Below, piece after piece: positions 27,774 through 38,234 of a stretch of DNA of 64,000 nt (its first letter is position 1; each line of letters opens with the position of its first letter). This stretch comes from Paracoccus spongiarum. Its GTDB lineage: Bacteria > Pseudomonadota > Alphaproteobacteria > Rhodobacterales > Rhodobacteraceae. The position numbers and the translations under genes are program-made. The stretch covers positions 124,001-188,000 of the forward strand of contig NZ_JAVAMQ010000006.1 of NCBI RefSeq assembly GCF_030732095.1, in the 5' to 3' direction. The notes under the pieces are model-generated. The model made no database searches, had not been told where the DNA came from, and saw nothing but the letters and a program-made list of their open reading frames with translations.

Positions 27774-29203
27774 TGGCGCTGGACCGCCGCGCCGTCCTGG
27801 CAGGCGCCGCCGGCATGGCCGCGCTGGCGATCGCGCCGGCCGGGATCGGGCAAACCCCGGTGCCCGGACGGCCACCGCCGCGGCCGCTGCCCGATGCGGG
27901 GCGGCAGATCGCGCGGGCCGGGCTGTCGGGCCGCGTCGCCCATGCGCTTGTCGATCCGGATACCGGCGACCTGCTGGATCGCGGCAATGCTGCGCTGCAG
28001 ATGCCGCCCGCCAGCACGATGAAGGCGCTGACCGCGCTTTATGCCCTGTCGCGTCTGGGGCCGCGGCACCGGTTCCGGACGCGCGTGCTGCGGGCTGGCG
28101 ACATGCTGGTTCTGGCGGGCGGTGGCGATCCGGTCCTCGATACCGACGCGCTGGCGCGGCTGGCCGATCAGCTTGTCGCCACAAGACCGGCCGCGGCCGC
28201 GCGCTTTGCGGTCTGGGCCGGCGCGCTGCCGCATCTGGACGAGATCGCGCCGGAACAGGACGATCACCTTGCCTACAATCCGGCCCTGTCGGGGATGATC
28301 CTGAACTTCAACCGGGTTCATCTGGGCTGGCGGCACGACCAGGGCGCAATCAGGATGTCGCTGGAGGCGCGGGCGCGCAGCCTGTCGCCGCGCGCCTACA
28401 CGATCGAGGCGACCGCGCGCGAACAGTTCGAACCCTTTCGCCACCGTTATGATGGCATGCGCGAGCAGTGGTCGATCGCGCGATCGGCGCTGCGGGGGCC
28501 GGGCGGCCGCTGGCTGCCGGTGCGCCGGCCGGCGCTGTATGCCGGCGACGTGTTCCAGACGCTGTGTCGCGCGCGCGGTCTTGTGCTGCCCGCGCCCGAG
28601 GTGATCGCCGAGTTGCCCGCCGGCCCCGAAATCGCGTCGCTGGACAGTGCGCCGCTGGCCGATCTGCTGCGTGACATGCTGCTGTTCTCGACCAATCTGA
28701 CCGCCGAGGCCATCGGGCTTGCGGCCAGCGGCGCGGCCAGCCTGACGGCCTCGGCCGCGGCGATGGGCCGGTGGTTGCAGCAGCAGGGCCTGGGCGGTGG
28801 CTTCGTGCTGCGGGACCATTCCGGGCTGGCCCGCGACAGCCGGGTGACGGCCGGGGGGCTGGCGCGGGCCCTGGTGCGGGCAGAGGGCGCCGACGACCTG
28901 CGGTCGCTGCTGAAGACCGACCCGCTGGATCAGGCCGACAAGGCGCCGGGTTTCACGGTGGCAGCAAAGACCGGAACGCTGAACTTCGTGTCGAACCTTG
29001 CGGGTCAGATCAGCGGTGCGACCGGCCGCCGCGCAGGCTTCGCGATCCTGTGCGCCGACGAGGCGCGGCATCAGGCCACAAGCGGCGCCGAACTGCCCGA
29101 GGGCGTGCTGAGCTGGACGCGCGATGCCAAGGCGTTGCAGGCGCAGCTTCTGGCGGGCTGGAACGCCCGTTTCCTACAGGACCCGGTGGCGGACCTGCGC
29201 TGA
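27770..29203 (+). CDS. dacB: D-alanyl-D-alanine carboxypeptidase/endopeptidase (PBP4, peptidase S13)
   Basis: 477 residues. An RR-containing hydrophobic signal ([21 protein letters not shown]) suggests export, possibly by Tat. Penicillin-binding motifs: SxxK as STMK (82-85), SxN as STN in [13 protein letters not shown], and KTG in [10 protein letters not shown]. The insert between SxxK and SxN is the long form typical of family S13. It trims or cleaves peptidoglycan cross-links in the periplasm. The ATG at 27770 overlaps the nadD stop. Its 3' end overlaps the convergent terB-like gene by 30 bases. Confidence 0.92.
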   Translation: MMALDRRAVLAGAAGMAALAIAPAGIGQTPVPGRPPPRPLPDAGRQIARAGLSGRVAHALVDPDTGDLLDRGNAALQMPPASTMKALTALYALSRLGPRHRFRTRVLRAGDMLVLAGGGDPVLDTDALARLADQLVATRPAAAARFAVWAGALPHLDEIAPEQDDHLAYNPALSGMILNFNRVHLGWRHDQGAIRMSLEARARSLSPRAYTIEATAREQFEPFRHRYDGMREQWSIARSALRGPGGRWLPVRRPALYAGDVFQTLCRARGLVLPAPEVIAELPAGPEIASLDSAPLADLLRDMLLFSTNLTAEAIGLAASGAASLTASAAAMGRWLQQQGLGGGFVLRDHSGLARDSRVTAGGLARALVRAEGADDLRSLLKTDPLDQADKAPGFTVAAKTGTLNFVSNLAGQISGATGRRAGFAILCADEARHQATSGAELPEGVLSWTRDAKALQAQLLAGWNARFLQDPVADLR

Positions 29204-29596
29204 CAGTTCGATGGCGGCGGCATGCAGGCGCGAGATGGTCAGCTGGTCGCGGATCTCGGCCAGCATCACGATCTCTCCCTCGTAAAGCCGCCCGTCGGCC
29301 GCGCCCACGTCGCAGGCCAGCGCATAGGCCGTCTCGTACAGTTTTTCGGGCAGCGCGTCGCGGATCAGGCCGAACAGCGCATCGACGCCGTCCTCATGCT
29401 CGAACAGCGAGATGACCGTCTGGCTGACGGCGCGGATGCGGTCGTCGTCATAGGCGGCGAAGACCGGCGCATGATCGACCATGCGCTGGATCGCGACCAG
29501 TTCCGAGGTCCGCATCGTCTGGTCCGAGGCCGAAACCGCGACCATCACGGCCACCAGCGCATCGCAGGGCGAAAGGGAAGGAAGTTCCGTGGTCAT
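29174..29596 (-). CDS. TerB-like tellurite-resistance-family protein
   Basis: 140 residues, acidic and all-helical. The TerB pattern is seen as SPCDALVAVMVAVSASDQTM followed by SELVAIQRMVDHAPVF, and CDVGAADGRLYEGEIVMLAEI in the second half with the acidic metal-binding D/E residues. TerB-type domains are soluble or membrane-associated and linked to stress; no other ter genes are here, so resistance to tellurite is not implied. CAGGAGACGACACC is a good ribosome site for ATG at 29596. It is divergent from lysK and overlaps dacB at its end. Confidence 0.8.
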   Translation of the reverse strand: MTTELPSLSPCDALVAVMVAVSASDQTMRTSELVAIQRMVDHAPVFAAYDDDRIRAVSQTVISLFEHEDGVDALFGLIRDALPEKLYETAYALACDVGAADGRLYEGEIVMLAEIRDQLTISRLHAAAIELSAQVRHRVL

Positions 29597-29685
29597 GGTG
29601 TCGTCTCCTGAGGATGGGTGCAAATTATTGACCAAGCCACGGGCTTTCAATAAGGCGTCGTAGCCTTGCAACAGGAGAAGATGCG

Positions 29686-31269
29686 ATGACCACCCTGCGC
29701 GACGCCGCGATGACATCGAAGGCCTGGCCGTTCGAAGAGGCGCGTCGGGTGCTGAAACGCTATGCCGGCAAAGACCCCGTAAAGGGCCATGTGCTGTTCG
29801 AGACGGGCTACGGCCCCTCGGGGCTGCCCCATATCGGCACCTTCGGCGAGGTCGCGCGGACCACCATGATCCGCCGCGCCTTCGAGATGATCAGCGACAT
29901 CCCGACCCGGCTGATCTGCTTTTCCGATGACATGGACGGGATGCGCAAGGTGCCCGAGAACGTGCCCCAGCAGGAGATGCTGGCCCGTCACCTGCAACTG
30001 CCGCTGACGGCCGTGCCCGATCCGTTCGGGGAATTCGCCAGCTTCGGCGATCACAACAACGCGATGCTGCGCCGGTTCCTCGACACCTTCGGCTTCGACT
30101 ACGAATTCGTCAGCGCGACCGAATTCTATCGCTCGGGCCAGTTCGACGGGGTGCTGCTGCGCGCCGCCGAACGCTATGACGCGATCATGGAGGTGATGCT
30201 GGCCAGCCTGCGCGAGGAACGCCAGCAGACCTATTCCTGCTTCCTGCCGATCAGCCCCCGGACCGGCCGGGTGCTGTATGTGCCCATCACCCATGTCGAT
30301 GCGAAGGCCGGCACGATCACCTTCGACGAGGACGGCGAAGAGATGACCCTGCCGGTCACCGGCGGCAATGTGAAGCTGCAGTGGAAGCCCGATTTCGGAG
30401 CGCGCTGGGCCGCGCTGGATGTCGATTTCGAGATGTATGGCAAGGATCACAGCACCAACACGCCGATCTACGACGCGATCTGCGAGATCCTGGGCGGGCG
30501 CAAGCCCGAGCATTTCACCTATGAGCTGTTCCTGGACCAGAACGGCCAGAAGATCAGCAAGTCCAAGGGCAACGGGCTGTCGATCGACGAGTGGCTGACC
30601 TATGCGGCCAGCGAAAGCCTGTCCTATTTCATGTATCAGAAGCCCAAGACCGCCAAGCGGATGTATTTCGACGTGATCCCGAAGGCGGTCGACGAATACC
30701 ACCAGCAGCTGCGCGCCTATCCCGACCAGACGCCGGACCAGCAGGCCGCCAACCCGGTGTTCCACATCCATGGCGGGCAGGTTCCCGCCTCGGACATGGT
30801 GGTGCCGTTCCAGATGCTGCTGAACCTGGCCTCGGTCGCGGGCGACACCGGCAAGGAGGGGCTTTGGGGCTTCATCCGGCGCTATGCCCCCGAGGCCAGC
30901 CCCGAAACCCATCCGGGCCTCGATGCGGCGGCAGGCCACGCGCTGCGCTATTTCCGCGATTTCGTCGCGCCGGGCCGCACGTTCCGCGCACCGAGCGGAA
31001 TCGAGCGCGCCGCACTGGCTGACCTGTCGGCCCGGCTGGCCGCATGGGATCAGCCCGCCGATCCCGAAACGCTGCAAAGCATGGTCTTTGCAGTGGGCCG
31101 CGAACATGGGTTCGAGCCGTTGCGCGACTGGTTCGCGGCGCTGTATCAGGTGCTGCTGGGCGCCGATCAGGGACCGCGCTTTGGCGGCTTCATCGCGCTT
31201 TACGGCATCGACGAAACCCGCGCGCTGATCGACCGCGCGCTGGCCGGACAGCTTGTAGCGACGCAGTGA
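29686..31269 (+). CDS. lysK: Class I lysyl-tRNA synthetase
   Basis: 527 residues of the archaeal-type class I LysRS, used in place of class II LysS in many alphaproteobacteria. HIGH-type motif: [11 protein letters not shown] (residues 44-54). KMSKS-type motif: KISKSKGNG. It charges tRNA-Lys in the cytoplasm. AGGAG lies 8 bases before the ATG at 29686; an ATG at 29681 is out of frame. A TTGACC box at 29628 in the gap to terB may be the -35 element. Confidence 0.95.
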   Translation: MTTLRDAAMTSKAWPFEEARRVLKRYAGKDPVKGHVLFETGYGPSGLPHIGTFGEVARTTMIRRAFEMISDIPTRLICFSDDMDGMRKVPENVPQQEMLARHLQLPLTAVPDPFGEFASFGDHNNAMLRRFLDTFGFDYEFVSATEFYRSGQFDGVLLRAAERYDAIMEVMLASLREERQQTYSCFLPISPRTGRVLYVPITHVDAKAGTITFDEDGEEMTLPVTGGNVKLQWKPDFGARWAALDVDFEMYGKDHSTNTPIYDAICEILGGRKPEHFTYELFLDQNGQKISKSKGNGLSIDEWLTYAASESLSYFMYQKPKTAKRMYFDVIPKAVDEYHQQLRAYPDQTPDQQAANPVFHIHGGQVPASDMVVPFQMLLNLASVAGDTGKEGLWGFIRRYAPEASPETHPGLDAAAGHALRYFRDFVAPGRTFRAPSGIERAALADLSARLAAWDQPADPETLQSMVFAVGREHGFEPLRDWFAALYQVLLGADQGPRFGGFIALYGIDETRALIDRALAGQLVATQ

Positions 31270-31360
31270 CGGCGGCGCTGAGGGCAGGGCGCAAGGCCGG
31301 GATCGGCGGGCCCGGGGTTGCCGAAACGGGCCTTCCGCCGCACGGTGGTCATACCGGCTG

Positions 31361-31375
31361 TTAACGCCTGATCAA
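31361..31375. promoter_or_regulatory. CtrA-like box TTAA-N7-TCAA upstream of the GTA spike gene
   Basis: TTAA (31361-31364), seven bases, TCAA (31372-31375), one mismatch from the full CtrA pattern. It is 84 bases upstream of the start codon and similar in position to the box before the GTA lysis cassette. It may instead be a chance match. Confidence 0.4.
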
Positions 31376-31444
31376 CTATTTCCTTTGGAACCACGCGGAG
31401 CCGTCATCCGGCCCGTTTTCCGTTCCGCCTTTGGGAGATAGGAC

Positions 31445-33739
31445 ATGAACATAGCGATCACCAACGGCCTCTTGCTGATGCCGCCCGCGTTCCGCGCGGG
31501 TCTCCGTGCCTGGTCGCGCGGCAACGGGACGCAGGGCAGTCCGACCTGGGCCACCGCCGACAATGCCGGCATCGTCCCTGCCGATCAGGACTTCGGCGCC
31601 TGCCTCGAGATCCTGAAGCAGCAGACCACCACCAGCATCCGCTTCATGGGCGAGACGCCGATGATCCCCGGCGTCTATCTGCGCGTGTCGGCGCGCGTGA
31701 AGGCCGTGGCGGGCGCGCTGTGCAGCCTTCGCATCGCCGGCTGGGCCGGTGACGGGGCGCGCAACCATGTTTCGGGACTGGTCGAATCTGGCGCCTCGGT
31801 GCCGCTGACCACCTATGGCGAGGTCGTCGAGGTCAGCGCCATCGTCGGCGTGGGGGCACGCGCCGGCGTGGACATGGGCTGGGGCACGCAGCCGGTCTTC
31901 GGGCATTTCGGCCTTGATCTGATCGGCGCGAATGGCGGCGCGATCCGCATCGAGTCGATCCGCATCGAGGATGTCAGCGCGGCCTTCGTGCCCTCGCTGA
32001 TCGACTGGGTGGATGTGCGCGACTACGGCGCGGTGGGCGACGGCGTCACCAACGATCGCGCCGCCTTCGTGGCGGCCGACCAGGCGGCCAATGGGGGGCA
32101 TATCCTGGTGCCCGCGGGCAATTTCTTCATCTCGGGCGATCTGGCCATCAACAGCCCCATCCGCTTCAAGGGCAAGCTGAGCGCCCCGGCATCGACCCGC
32201 ATCACCTTCCTGCAAAGCTTCGACTATCCGACCTACGCAGACGCCTTCGGCGACGAGACGCTGGGGCTGAAGAAGGCGTTGCAGGCGCTGTTCGGCTATA
32301 CCGATCATGTGACGCTGAACCTGTGCGGGCGGCGCATCGACCTGACCGAGCCGCTGCTGATCGACGAGCTGGCCCCGAACCTTACCGAATTCTCGAACCG
32401 CCGGGTGATCTGCAATGGCAGCATCGTGCCCGTGGCCGGTCCCGCCTGGCAGACCGGCATCCGCACCGGGCAGGCCAGCTATGATCCAGCCAACCCCAAC
32501 CGGCTGACGAATGTGGCCAACGTCGCCGCCATCGAGATCGGCAGCCGGGTCATCGGCAATGGCGTCGGCCGCGAGGTCTATGTGAACGGCAAGAACGTCG
32601 CACAGGGCTGGCTGAGCCTGTCGCAGCCCCTGCATGGCGGCGCCGGAACGCGGGCCTATACCTTCCAGCGCTATCGCTATCTGCTGGATTTCTCGGGGAT
32701 CCAGCAGCTGGACCGGCTGAACCTCGCCGATCTGGACCTGACCTGCGACGGCATCGCCAGCGCCATCATGCTGCCGGTCAGGGGCGAGATGATCGCGATC
32801 CGCGACTGCTATATCACCAGGCCGAAGGATCGCGCGATCACCTCGATCGGGCGCGGCTGCCAGGACATGCTGGTGGATCGCTGCCAGTTCCTGTCGAACG
32901 AGATGCAGCTGCCCGCGCAGCAGCGCAACACCGTGGCGATCAACGTGAATGCCAATGACGTGAAGATGCGCGACAACCGCTTCGTGCGGTTCGCGCATTT
33001 CATGGTCGCGGGCGGCGGCGGCCACATCATCACCGGCAACCACTGGTTCCAGGGCGACAGCAGCGACGAGGGGTTGCGCTATGCCGGGCTGGTGCTGACG
33101 CAGCCCAATGTGCAGGCGACGGTGTCGGGCAACTACATCGACAATGCCTCGATCGAGTGGACCAACGAGCACGCGGCCTATCCCGACTTCAGCGGCGACG
33201 AGTTCAGCTTTGGCGGGCTGACGATCATCGGCAACACCTGCCTGTGCAGCAACACCGTGCCGTGGTTCACCTGGCTGACCGTCAAGCCCTATGGCAGCGG
33301 GCATTTCGTCCACGGGCTGAGCGTGGTCGGCAACGTCTTCAAGGCCGTGCGCCGGCAGATCCAGCGGATCGAGCGTGTGGACACCTCGATCGCCGATCTG
33401 GATTACAACAACATGCGCAACGTGCAGTTCGAGGGCAACACCTTCAACGGGGTGCTGAACTACATCTCGAACCCGCTGATGATCCAGCATGTCCAGAACA
33501 GCAACGCGGCCACCTGGACGCTGCCGGTTGTGGAGGGGCTGCCCTTCCAGGGCTGGGCGAAATCCGTGCAGTCGGTCGTCTCCGAGGGGCCGATCACCGA
33601 CGCCACGGGGGTCCAGCAGGATGCCGCGCCCTGGGTGCAGACGCAGGTCGGCACCAGCAATCGCCAGATCCGGCTGAACTGGTCGAAGCCGGTCAAGGGG
33701 CGGGTCTGCGTCTATGCGCGGATGGACCGGCCGCAATAG
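31445..33739 (+). CDS. GTA head-spike-like protein (GhsB/glycosyl hydrolase 28-related beta-helix)
   Basis: 764 residues. The N-terminal segment (AITNGLLLMPPAFRAGLRAW, VPADQDFGACLE, RFMGETPMIPGVYLRV) agrees from memory with the Rhodobacter capsulatus GTA head-spike protein group (GhsB, rcc01080). The middle carries the pectate-lyase-like opening VRDYGAVGDGVTND (about 197-210) followed by a long right-handed beta-helix with repeated short strands. GTA head spikes bind the capsule of recipient cells. No catalytic residues were assigned. GGGAGATAGG is the ribosome site. No capsid or tail genes lie nearby, and no GhsA partner is seen. Confidence 0.7.
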   Translation: MNIAITNGLLLMPPAFRAGLRAWSRGNGTQGSPTWATADNAGIVPADQDFGACLEILKQQTTTSIRFMGETPMIPGVYLRVSARVKAVAGALCSLRIAGWAGDGARNHVSGLVESGASVPLTTYGEVVEVSAIVGVGARAGVDMGWGTQPVFGHFGLDLIGANGGAIRIESIRIEDVSAAFVPSLIDWVDVRDYGAVGDGVTNDRAAFVAADQAANGGHILVPAGNFFISGDLAINSPIRFKGKLSAPASTRITFLQSFDYPTYADAFGDETLGLKKALQALFGYTDHVTLNLCGRRIDLTEPLLIDELAPNLTEFSNRRVICNGSIVPVAGPAWQTGIRTGQASYDPANPNRLTNVANVAAIEIGSRVIGNGVGREVYVNGKNVAQGWLSLSQPLHGGAGTRAYTFQRYRYLLDFSGIQQLDRLNLADLDLTCDGIASAIMLPVRGEMIAIRDCYITRPKDRAITSIGRGCQDMLVDRCQFLSNEMQLPAQQRNTVAINVNANDVKMRDNRFVRFAHFMVAGGGGHIITGNHWFQGDSSDEGLRYAGLVLTQPNVQATVSGNYIDNASIEWTNEHAAYPDFSGDEFSFGGLTIIGNTCLCSNTVPWFTWLTVKPYGSGHFVHGLSVVGNVFKAVRRQIQRIERVDTSIADLDYNNMRNVQFEGNTFNGVLNYISNPLMIQHVQNSNAATWTLPVVEGLPFQGWAKSVQSVVSEGPITDATGVQQDAAPWVQTQVGTSNRQIRLNWSKPVKGRVCVYARMDRPQ

Positions 33740-33767
33740 GCTGATCCGCACCCTGCTTTCCGGCACG

Positions 33768-33797
33768 CGCCGCCTCGGGTCAGGTCCCGGGGCGGCG
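33768..33797. terminator. Hairpin between convergent genes
   Basis: A 12-bp stem with one G-U pair (33768-33779 with 33786-33797) and a 6-base loop, 28 bases after the spike gene and 7 bases before the end of the HugZ-like gene. There is no T-run on either side, so its strength as a terminator is uncertain. Confidence 0.4.
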
Positions 33798-33804
33798 TCC
33801 TGCG

Positions 33805-34284
33805 TCAGGGGGCCAGAAGGTCCGCAGCGGCCAGGTGGAAGGCCGCGCCGAAGCCCGCATTGAGGAACCCCGATCGCGGGACCAGCTGCCAGAAGGTGAA
33901 ATCCGGCAGGCCGAGGAACAGGCGCGACGGCGGGTGGCGGTCCTGCCAGCCTGCCCGAAGCGGCGCGCCGTCGGGCAGTGGGCGCGCCGTCACCTGCAGC
34001 GCCAGCCGCGGCCAGGTCATCGGATCGCCCTTGTCCTGCGGCGCGTCGATCATCAGCCCCGCCCGCGGATCGGCGGCCAGACTGCGGCTATGCGCGGCAA
34101 GCGCCGACAGCAGCGCCACCGGCCCGCCATCCGCCCCCGCCTGGCAGAGGATGCGCGACAGATGCGGATGGCCGCTGCCGGGGTCGATGACCGCCAGTGT
34201 CGCGTGCCGCATCGCGGCCAGCATCCGGCGCGCGGTCTCGCGGGCATGGGCGTCGGCGGGGCGAAGCGGCGCTGTGTTCTCCAT
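33805..34284 (-). CDS. HugZ-family / pyridoxamine 5'-phosphate oxidase-like protein
   Basis: 159 residues. The split-barrel flavin-binding fold is suggested by ARRMLAAMRHATLAVIDP, GHPHLSRILCQAG, LSALAAHSRSLAADPRAGLM and a DPMTWPRLALQVTA stretch, as in short HugZ (heme utilisation) proteins. The longer HugZ C-terminal domain is absent, so heme handling is not established; a general FMN-binding oxidase is possible. ATG at 34284 gives the family length; the open frame continues to 34383 without a ribosome site. Confidence 0.75.
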   Translation of the reverse strand: MENTAPLRPADAHARETARRMLAAMRHATLAVIDPGSGHPHLSRILCQAGADGGPVALLSALAAHSRSLAADPRAGLMIDAPQDKGDPMTWPRLALQVTARPLPDGAPLRAGWQDRHPPSRLFLGLPDFTFWQLVPRSGFLNAGFGAAFHLAAADLLAP

Positions 34285-34361
34285 GATCCCAGAATGCCGC
34301 CCGGCATCCGGTTGACAAGGGCCTGCGCGATGGAAAGTCTGGCCGCGATCCGGTTGGAACC

Positions 34362-35921
34362 ATGATGTCCTATCGTCCTGCATTTCTTGGGCTTTCCCTG
34401 CATCGCGGCGATCTGCAGGCCGGGCTGACGGTGGCGATCGTCGCGCTGCCGCTGTCGCTGGCCATCGCCATCGCCAGCGGTGTCGGCCCGGACCGGGGGC
34501 TGGTGACGGCGATCATCGGGGGCTTTCTGGTCAGCGCGCTGGGTGGCACCCGGCACCAGATCGGCGGGCCGGCCGGCGCGTTCATCGTGCTGGTCTCGGC
34601 CTGCGTCGCCCGGCTGGGCGTCGAGGGGTTGCTGCTGGCCACCATGATGTCGGGCGCGATGCTGGTCATCCTCGGCGCCCTGCGGCTGGGCGGCACGATC
34701 CGCTATGTTCCCTATCCCGTGATCCTGGGCTTCACGGCCGGCATCGCAGTCATCATCGCGGCAAGCCAGCTGCGCGACCTGCTGGGCCTTCAATTGGCCG
34801 CGGCCGAGCCCGGCCCGCTGCCGGACAAGCTGGCGGCGCTGTGGGCGGTGCGGGGCACGCTGTCGGCCGGCAGCCTGGCGGTCGCGGCGATCGCGGTGGC
34901 CACGATCCTCGGCGTGCAGCGGCTTTGGCCGCGGCTGCCCTCGCTGCTGCTGGGGATCGTGGTGGCGACGCTGGCGGCGCAGGTGCTGGAGGCGCCGACG
35001 GTCGCGGATCGGTTCGGGGCGCTGCCCGCGAGCCTGCCGATGCCAAGCCTGCCGCCGCTGACCGATCCCGCGCTGCTGATGGCCGCGCTGCCCTTCGCGG
35101 TCAGCTTTACCCTGCTGGGTGCCATCGAATCGCTGCTGTCGGCGATGGTTGCTGACCAGATGGCCGGCAGCCGGATGCGGCCGGATGACGAGCTGGTGGG
35201 GCAGGGCCTCGCCAATGTCGCGGTCGCGCTGTTCGGCGGCTTCTGCACCACCGGCACCATCGCCCGGACGGCGACCAATGTGCGGGCGGGCAGCCGCGGG
35301 CCGGCCTCGGGGATGATCCATGCGGGTCTGCTGCTGGGCTTCCTGCTGCTGGCCGCCCCGCTGGCCGGGGCGATCCCGCTGGCGGCGCTGGCGGGCCTGC
35401 TGATGGTGGTTGCCTGGAAGATGGTCGAATGGCACGCGATCGGGGCCCTGGCGCGGATCAGCCGCGGGGACGCGGCGACGATGCTGGTCACCTTCCTGAC
35501 GGTGATCCTGCGCGACCTGACCGAGGGGATCATCCTGGGCATGGCCCTGGCCGGTGTCGTGTTCATCGCCCGGATGGCGCGCGAAAGCGGCGCCGAGCCC
35601 GGCGCGGGCTGGGACAGCGACGATCCCGACGAACTGATCGTGCATCTGCGCGGGCCGGTCTTCTTCGGATCGGTCGCGCGCATCGAGACGCTGATCGACC
35701 GCATCGTCACCCGCCCGCATCTGCTGATGCTTGATGTCAGCGCGGTGCCCTTTGTCGACACCACCGGCGCACAGATGATCGCCGCGCTGGCCGACCGGCT
35801 GCGGCGGCGCGGCATCCGGCTGGTTGTGGTGGGCGCCCATGCGCGGCTGCGGGCGGTGCTGGATCACGGGCTTGCCCATGCCGCCGATCCCGATGCCGCG
35901 CGCCGCCTGACGGATCTGTGA
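34362..35921 (+). CDS. SulP family anion transporter with STAS domain
   Basis: 519 residues. About 10-12 membrane helices, with the SulP signature in LQAGLTVAIVALPLSLAIAI, SALGGTRHQIGGPAGAFIV and RTATNVRAGSRGPASGMIHA. A cytoplasmic C-terminal STAS domain (about 420-515) carries LMLDVSAVPFVDTTGAQM. SulP proteins carry sulfate, bicarbonate or dicarboxylates; substrate is not predictable here. The two start codons ATGATG lack a good ribosome site. It is divergent from the HugZ-like gene. Confidence 0.88.
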   Translation: MMSYRPAFLGLSLHRGDLQAGLTVAIVALPLSLAIAIASGVGPDRGLVTAIIGGFLVSALGGTRHQIGGPAGAFIVLVSACVARLGVEGLLLATMMSGAMLVILGALRLGGTIRYVPYPVILGFTAGIAVIIAASQLRDLLGLQLAAAEPGPLPDKLAALWAVRGTLSAGSLAVAAIAVATILGVQRLWPRLPSLLLGIVVATLAAQVLEAPTVADRFGALPASLPMPSLPPLTDPALLMAALPFAVSFTLLGAIESLLSAMVADQMAGSRMRPDDELVGQGLANVAVALFGGFCTTGTIARTATNVRAGSRGPASGMIHAGLLLGFLLLAAPLAGAIPLAALAGLLMVVAWKMVEWHAIGALARISRGDAATMLVTFLTVILRDLTEGIILGMALAGVVFIARMARESGAEPGAGWDSDDPDELIVHLRGPVFFGSVARIETLIDRIVTRPHLLMLDVSAVPFVDTTGAQMIAALADRLRRRGIRLVVVGAHARLRAVLDHGLAHAADPDAARRLTDL

Positions 35922-35963
35922 ACAATTTACAGATAGCGCCAACAATCGGTCAAGTAATTTACA
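35914..35963. promoter_or_regulatory. Repeats upstream of acs: inverted repeat and paired AATTTACA
   Basis: ATCTGT-N9-ACAGAT (35914-35934) overlaps the SulP stop codon. AATTTACA occurs at 35924-35931 and again at 35956-35963, 32 bases (three helical turns) apart. The whole gap to acs is strikingly AT-rich. These could be binding sites for an acetate regulator such as the RamB/ScfR type known from Paracoccus, but the regulator is not shown. Confidence 0.35.
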
Positions 35964-36100
35964 AAAATCTCCAATGAAAAAAAACACTTAACATCGCGCT
36001 TGTGGTGTGATTAACATTTGCCCCAAGGCGCCCTGCGTCCGGCTGTCCGGCATCGGGCAGGCGATCCGGCGCGCGCCGTTGCTGCTGAGGAGGGGACGCC

Positions 36101-38056
36101 ATGAGCACCGACACCATTGAAAAGCACGCGATTCCGGCCGGCTTCGAGGCGGCCCATGCCGGGCCCGAGGATTATCGCCGCCTCTATGCCGAATCGATCG
36201 AGGACCCGGAGGGCTTCTGGGGCCGCGAGGGCAGGCGGATCGACTGGATCCGGCCCTACAGCAAGGTCAAGGACACCAGCTTCGAGTTCGGCAAGGTCAG
36301 CATCAAGTGGTTCGAGGACGGCGTCCTCAATGTCAGCGTGAACTGCGTCGACCGCCATCTGGCGTCCCGCGCCGACCAGACCGCGATCATCTTCGAGCCG
36401 GACGACCCCGCGACCCCCGCCCAGCACATCACCTATGCGCAACTGTCCGAAAGCGTGAACCGCTTTGCCAACGTCCTGCTGAGCCAGGGCGTCATGCGCG
36501 GCGACCGGGTGGTGATCTACCTGCCGATGATCCCCGAGGCCGCCTATGCGATGCTGGCCTGCGCGCGGATCGGCGCGATCCATTCCATCGTCTTCGCCGG
36601 CTTCTCGCCCGATGCGCTGGCCAACCGCATCAACGACTGCGGCGCCAAGGTGGTGATCACCGCCGACAGCGCGCCGCGGGGTGGACGCCGCACCGCGCTG
36701 AAGGCCAATGCCGACGCCGCGCTGCTGCATTGCTCCGACAAGGTGCGCTGCCTGGTCGTCAAGCATACCGGCGACCAGACCACCTGGGTCGAGGGCCGCG
36801 ACATCGACGTGAAGGAACAGATGCGGCATGTCAGCCCCGACTGCCCGCCCCGGCCGATGAACGCCGAGGATCCGCTGTTCATCCTGTATACCTCGGGCTC
36901 GACCGGCAAGCCGAAGGGGGTCGTGCATACCAGCGGCGGCTATCTGGTCTATGCCGCGATGACCCATCAGTACACCTTCGACTATCACGATGGCGACGTG
37001 TTCTGGTGCACCGCCGATGTCGGCTGGGTGACCGGCCACAGCTACATCATCTACGGGCCGCTGGCGAATGGCGCGACCACCGTGATGTTCGAGGGGGTGC
37101 CGACCTTCCCCGATGCCGGCCGCTTCTGGGAGGTCTGCGCCAAGCACAAGGTCACGCAGTTCTACACCGCGCCGACCGCGATCCGGTCGCTGATGGGCAA
37201 GGGGCCGGAATTCGTCGAGAAGCACGACCTGTCCAGCCTGCGCCTGCTGGGCACGGTGGGCGAGCCCATCAACCCCGAGGCCTGGAACTGGTACAACGAG
37301 CATGTCGGCAAGGGCCGCTGCCCGATCGTGGACACCTGGTGGCAGACCGAGACCGGCGGCCACCTGATCACGCCCTTGCCCGGCGCCATCGAGACCAAGG
37401 CCGGCTCGGCCACGCTGCCCTTCTTCGGCGTCAGGCCCGCGATCCTCGACGCCAGCAGCGCCGAGCTGATCGATGGCAACCCGGCCGAGGGGGTGCTGTG
37501 CATCGCCGACAGCTGGCCCGGTCAGATGCGCACCCTCTGGGGCGATCACGACCGCTTCATGGAGGCCTATTTCCAGCAATATCCGGGCTATTACTTCACC
37601 GGCGACGGCTGCCGGCGCGACGAGGACGGCTATTACTGGATCACCGGGCGCGTCGATGACGTCATCAACGTGTCGGGTCACCGGATGGGCACGGCCGAGG
37701 TCGAAAGCGCTCTGGTGGCCCATGAAAAGGTCGCCGAGGCGGCCGTGGTCGGCTATCCGCACCCGCTGAAGGGGCAGGGGATCTATGCCTATGTGACGCT
37801 GATGAACGGCGTCGATCCCACCGACGAGTTGCGCGCCGACCTGGAAAAATGGGTCCGCAACGAGATCGGCCCGATCGCCAAGCCCGACCTGATCCAGTGG
37901 GCGCCGGGGATGCCCAAGACCCGCTCGGGCAAGATCATGCGCCGCATCCTGCGCAAGATCGCCGAGAACGATTATGGCAGCCTGGGCGACACCTCGACGC
38001 TGGCCGAGCCCGAGGTGGTCGACGACCTGATCGCGAACCGGATGAACCGGGGCTGA
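36101..38056 (+). CDS. acs: Acetyl-CoA synthetase (acetate-CoA ligase, AMP-forming)
   Basis: 651 residues, full length. It activates acetate through acetyl-AMP to acetyl-CoA. Visible adenylation motifs are [15 protein letters not shown] (ATP loop), [28 protein letters not shown] and the C-terminal [13 protein letters not shown] with the lysine that is regulated by acetylation. TGAGGAGGGGAC is an excellent ribosome site. It heads a locus with an acetate-type symporter and signalling genes, so acetate uptake and use are coupled. Confidence 0.97.
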   Translation: MSTDTIEKHAIPAGFEAAHAGPEDYRRLYAESIEDPEGFWGREGRRIDWIRPYSKVKDTSFEFGKVSIKWFEDGVLNVSVNCVDRHLASRADQTAIIFEPDDPATPAQHITYAQLSESVNRFANVLLSQGVMRGDRVVIYLPMIPEAAYAMLACARIGAIHSIVFAGFSPDALANRINDCGAKVVITADSAPRGGRRTALKANADAALLHCSDKVRCLVVKHTGDQTTWVEGRDIDVKEQMRHVSPDCPPRPMNAEDPLFILYTSGSTGKPKGVVHTSGGYLVYAAMTHQYTFDYHDGDVFWCTADVGWVTGHSYIIYGPLANGATTVMFEGVPTFPDAGRFWEVCAKHKVTQFYTAPTAIRSLMGKGPEFVEKHDLSSLRLLGTVGEPINPEAWNWYNEHVGKGRCPIVDTWWQTETGGHLITPLPGAIETKAGSATLPFFGVRPAILDASSAELIDGNPAEGVLCIADSWPGQMRTLWGDHDRFMEAYFQQYPGYYFTGDGCRRDEDGYYWITGRVDDVINVSGHRMGTAEVESALVAHEKVAEAAVVGYPHPLKGQGIYAYVTLMNGVDPTDELRADLEKWVRNEIGPIAKPDLIQWAPGMPKTRSGKIMRRILRKIAENDYGSLGDTSTLAEPEVVDDLIANRMNRG

Positions 38057-38234
38057 GGCGCGCGGGGCCGGGCCGGGCAGCCCTGTCCGGCACGGGCCCG
38101 CCGCGCAATTTCCGACACCGGACCAACCGGCGCCGCGCGGCGCCGGGCCGAAGATGCATCCGTTCCTGCCGCCGGGACGGGATGGTTCACGACAAGGCGG
38201 CGCAGCTTTGACCCACTAGGGAGAGAGACGGGAC
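38057..38234. other. 178-base gap between acs and the symporter genes
   Basis: Very GC-rich spacer with strong hairpin potential: GGCGCC-GCGC-GGCGCC around 38129-38144. There is no T-run. No gene is seen. GGGAGAGAG at the end is the ribosome site of the next gene. Confidence 0.4.
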
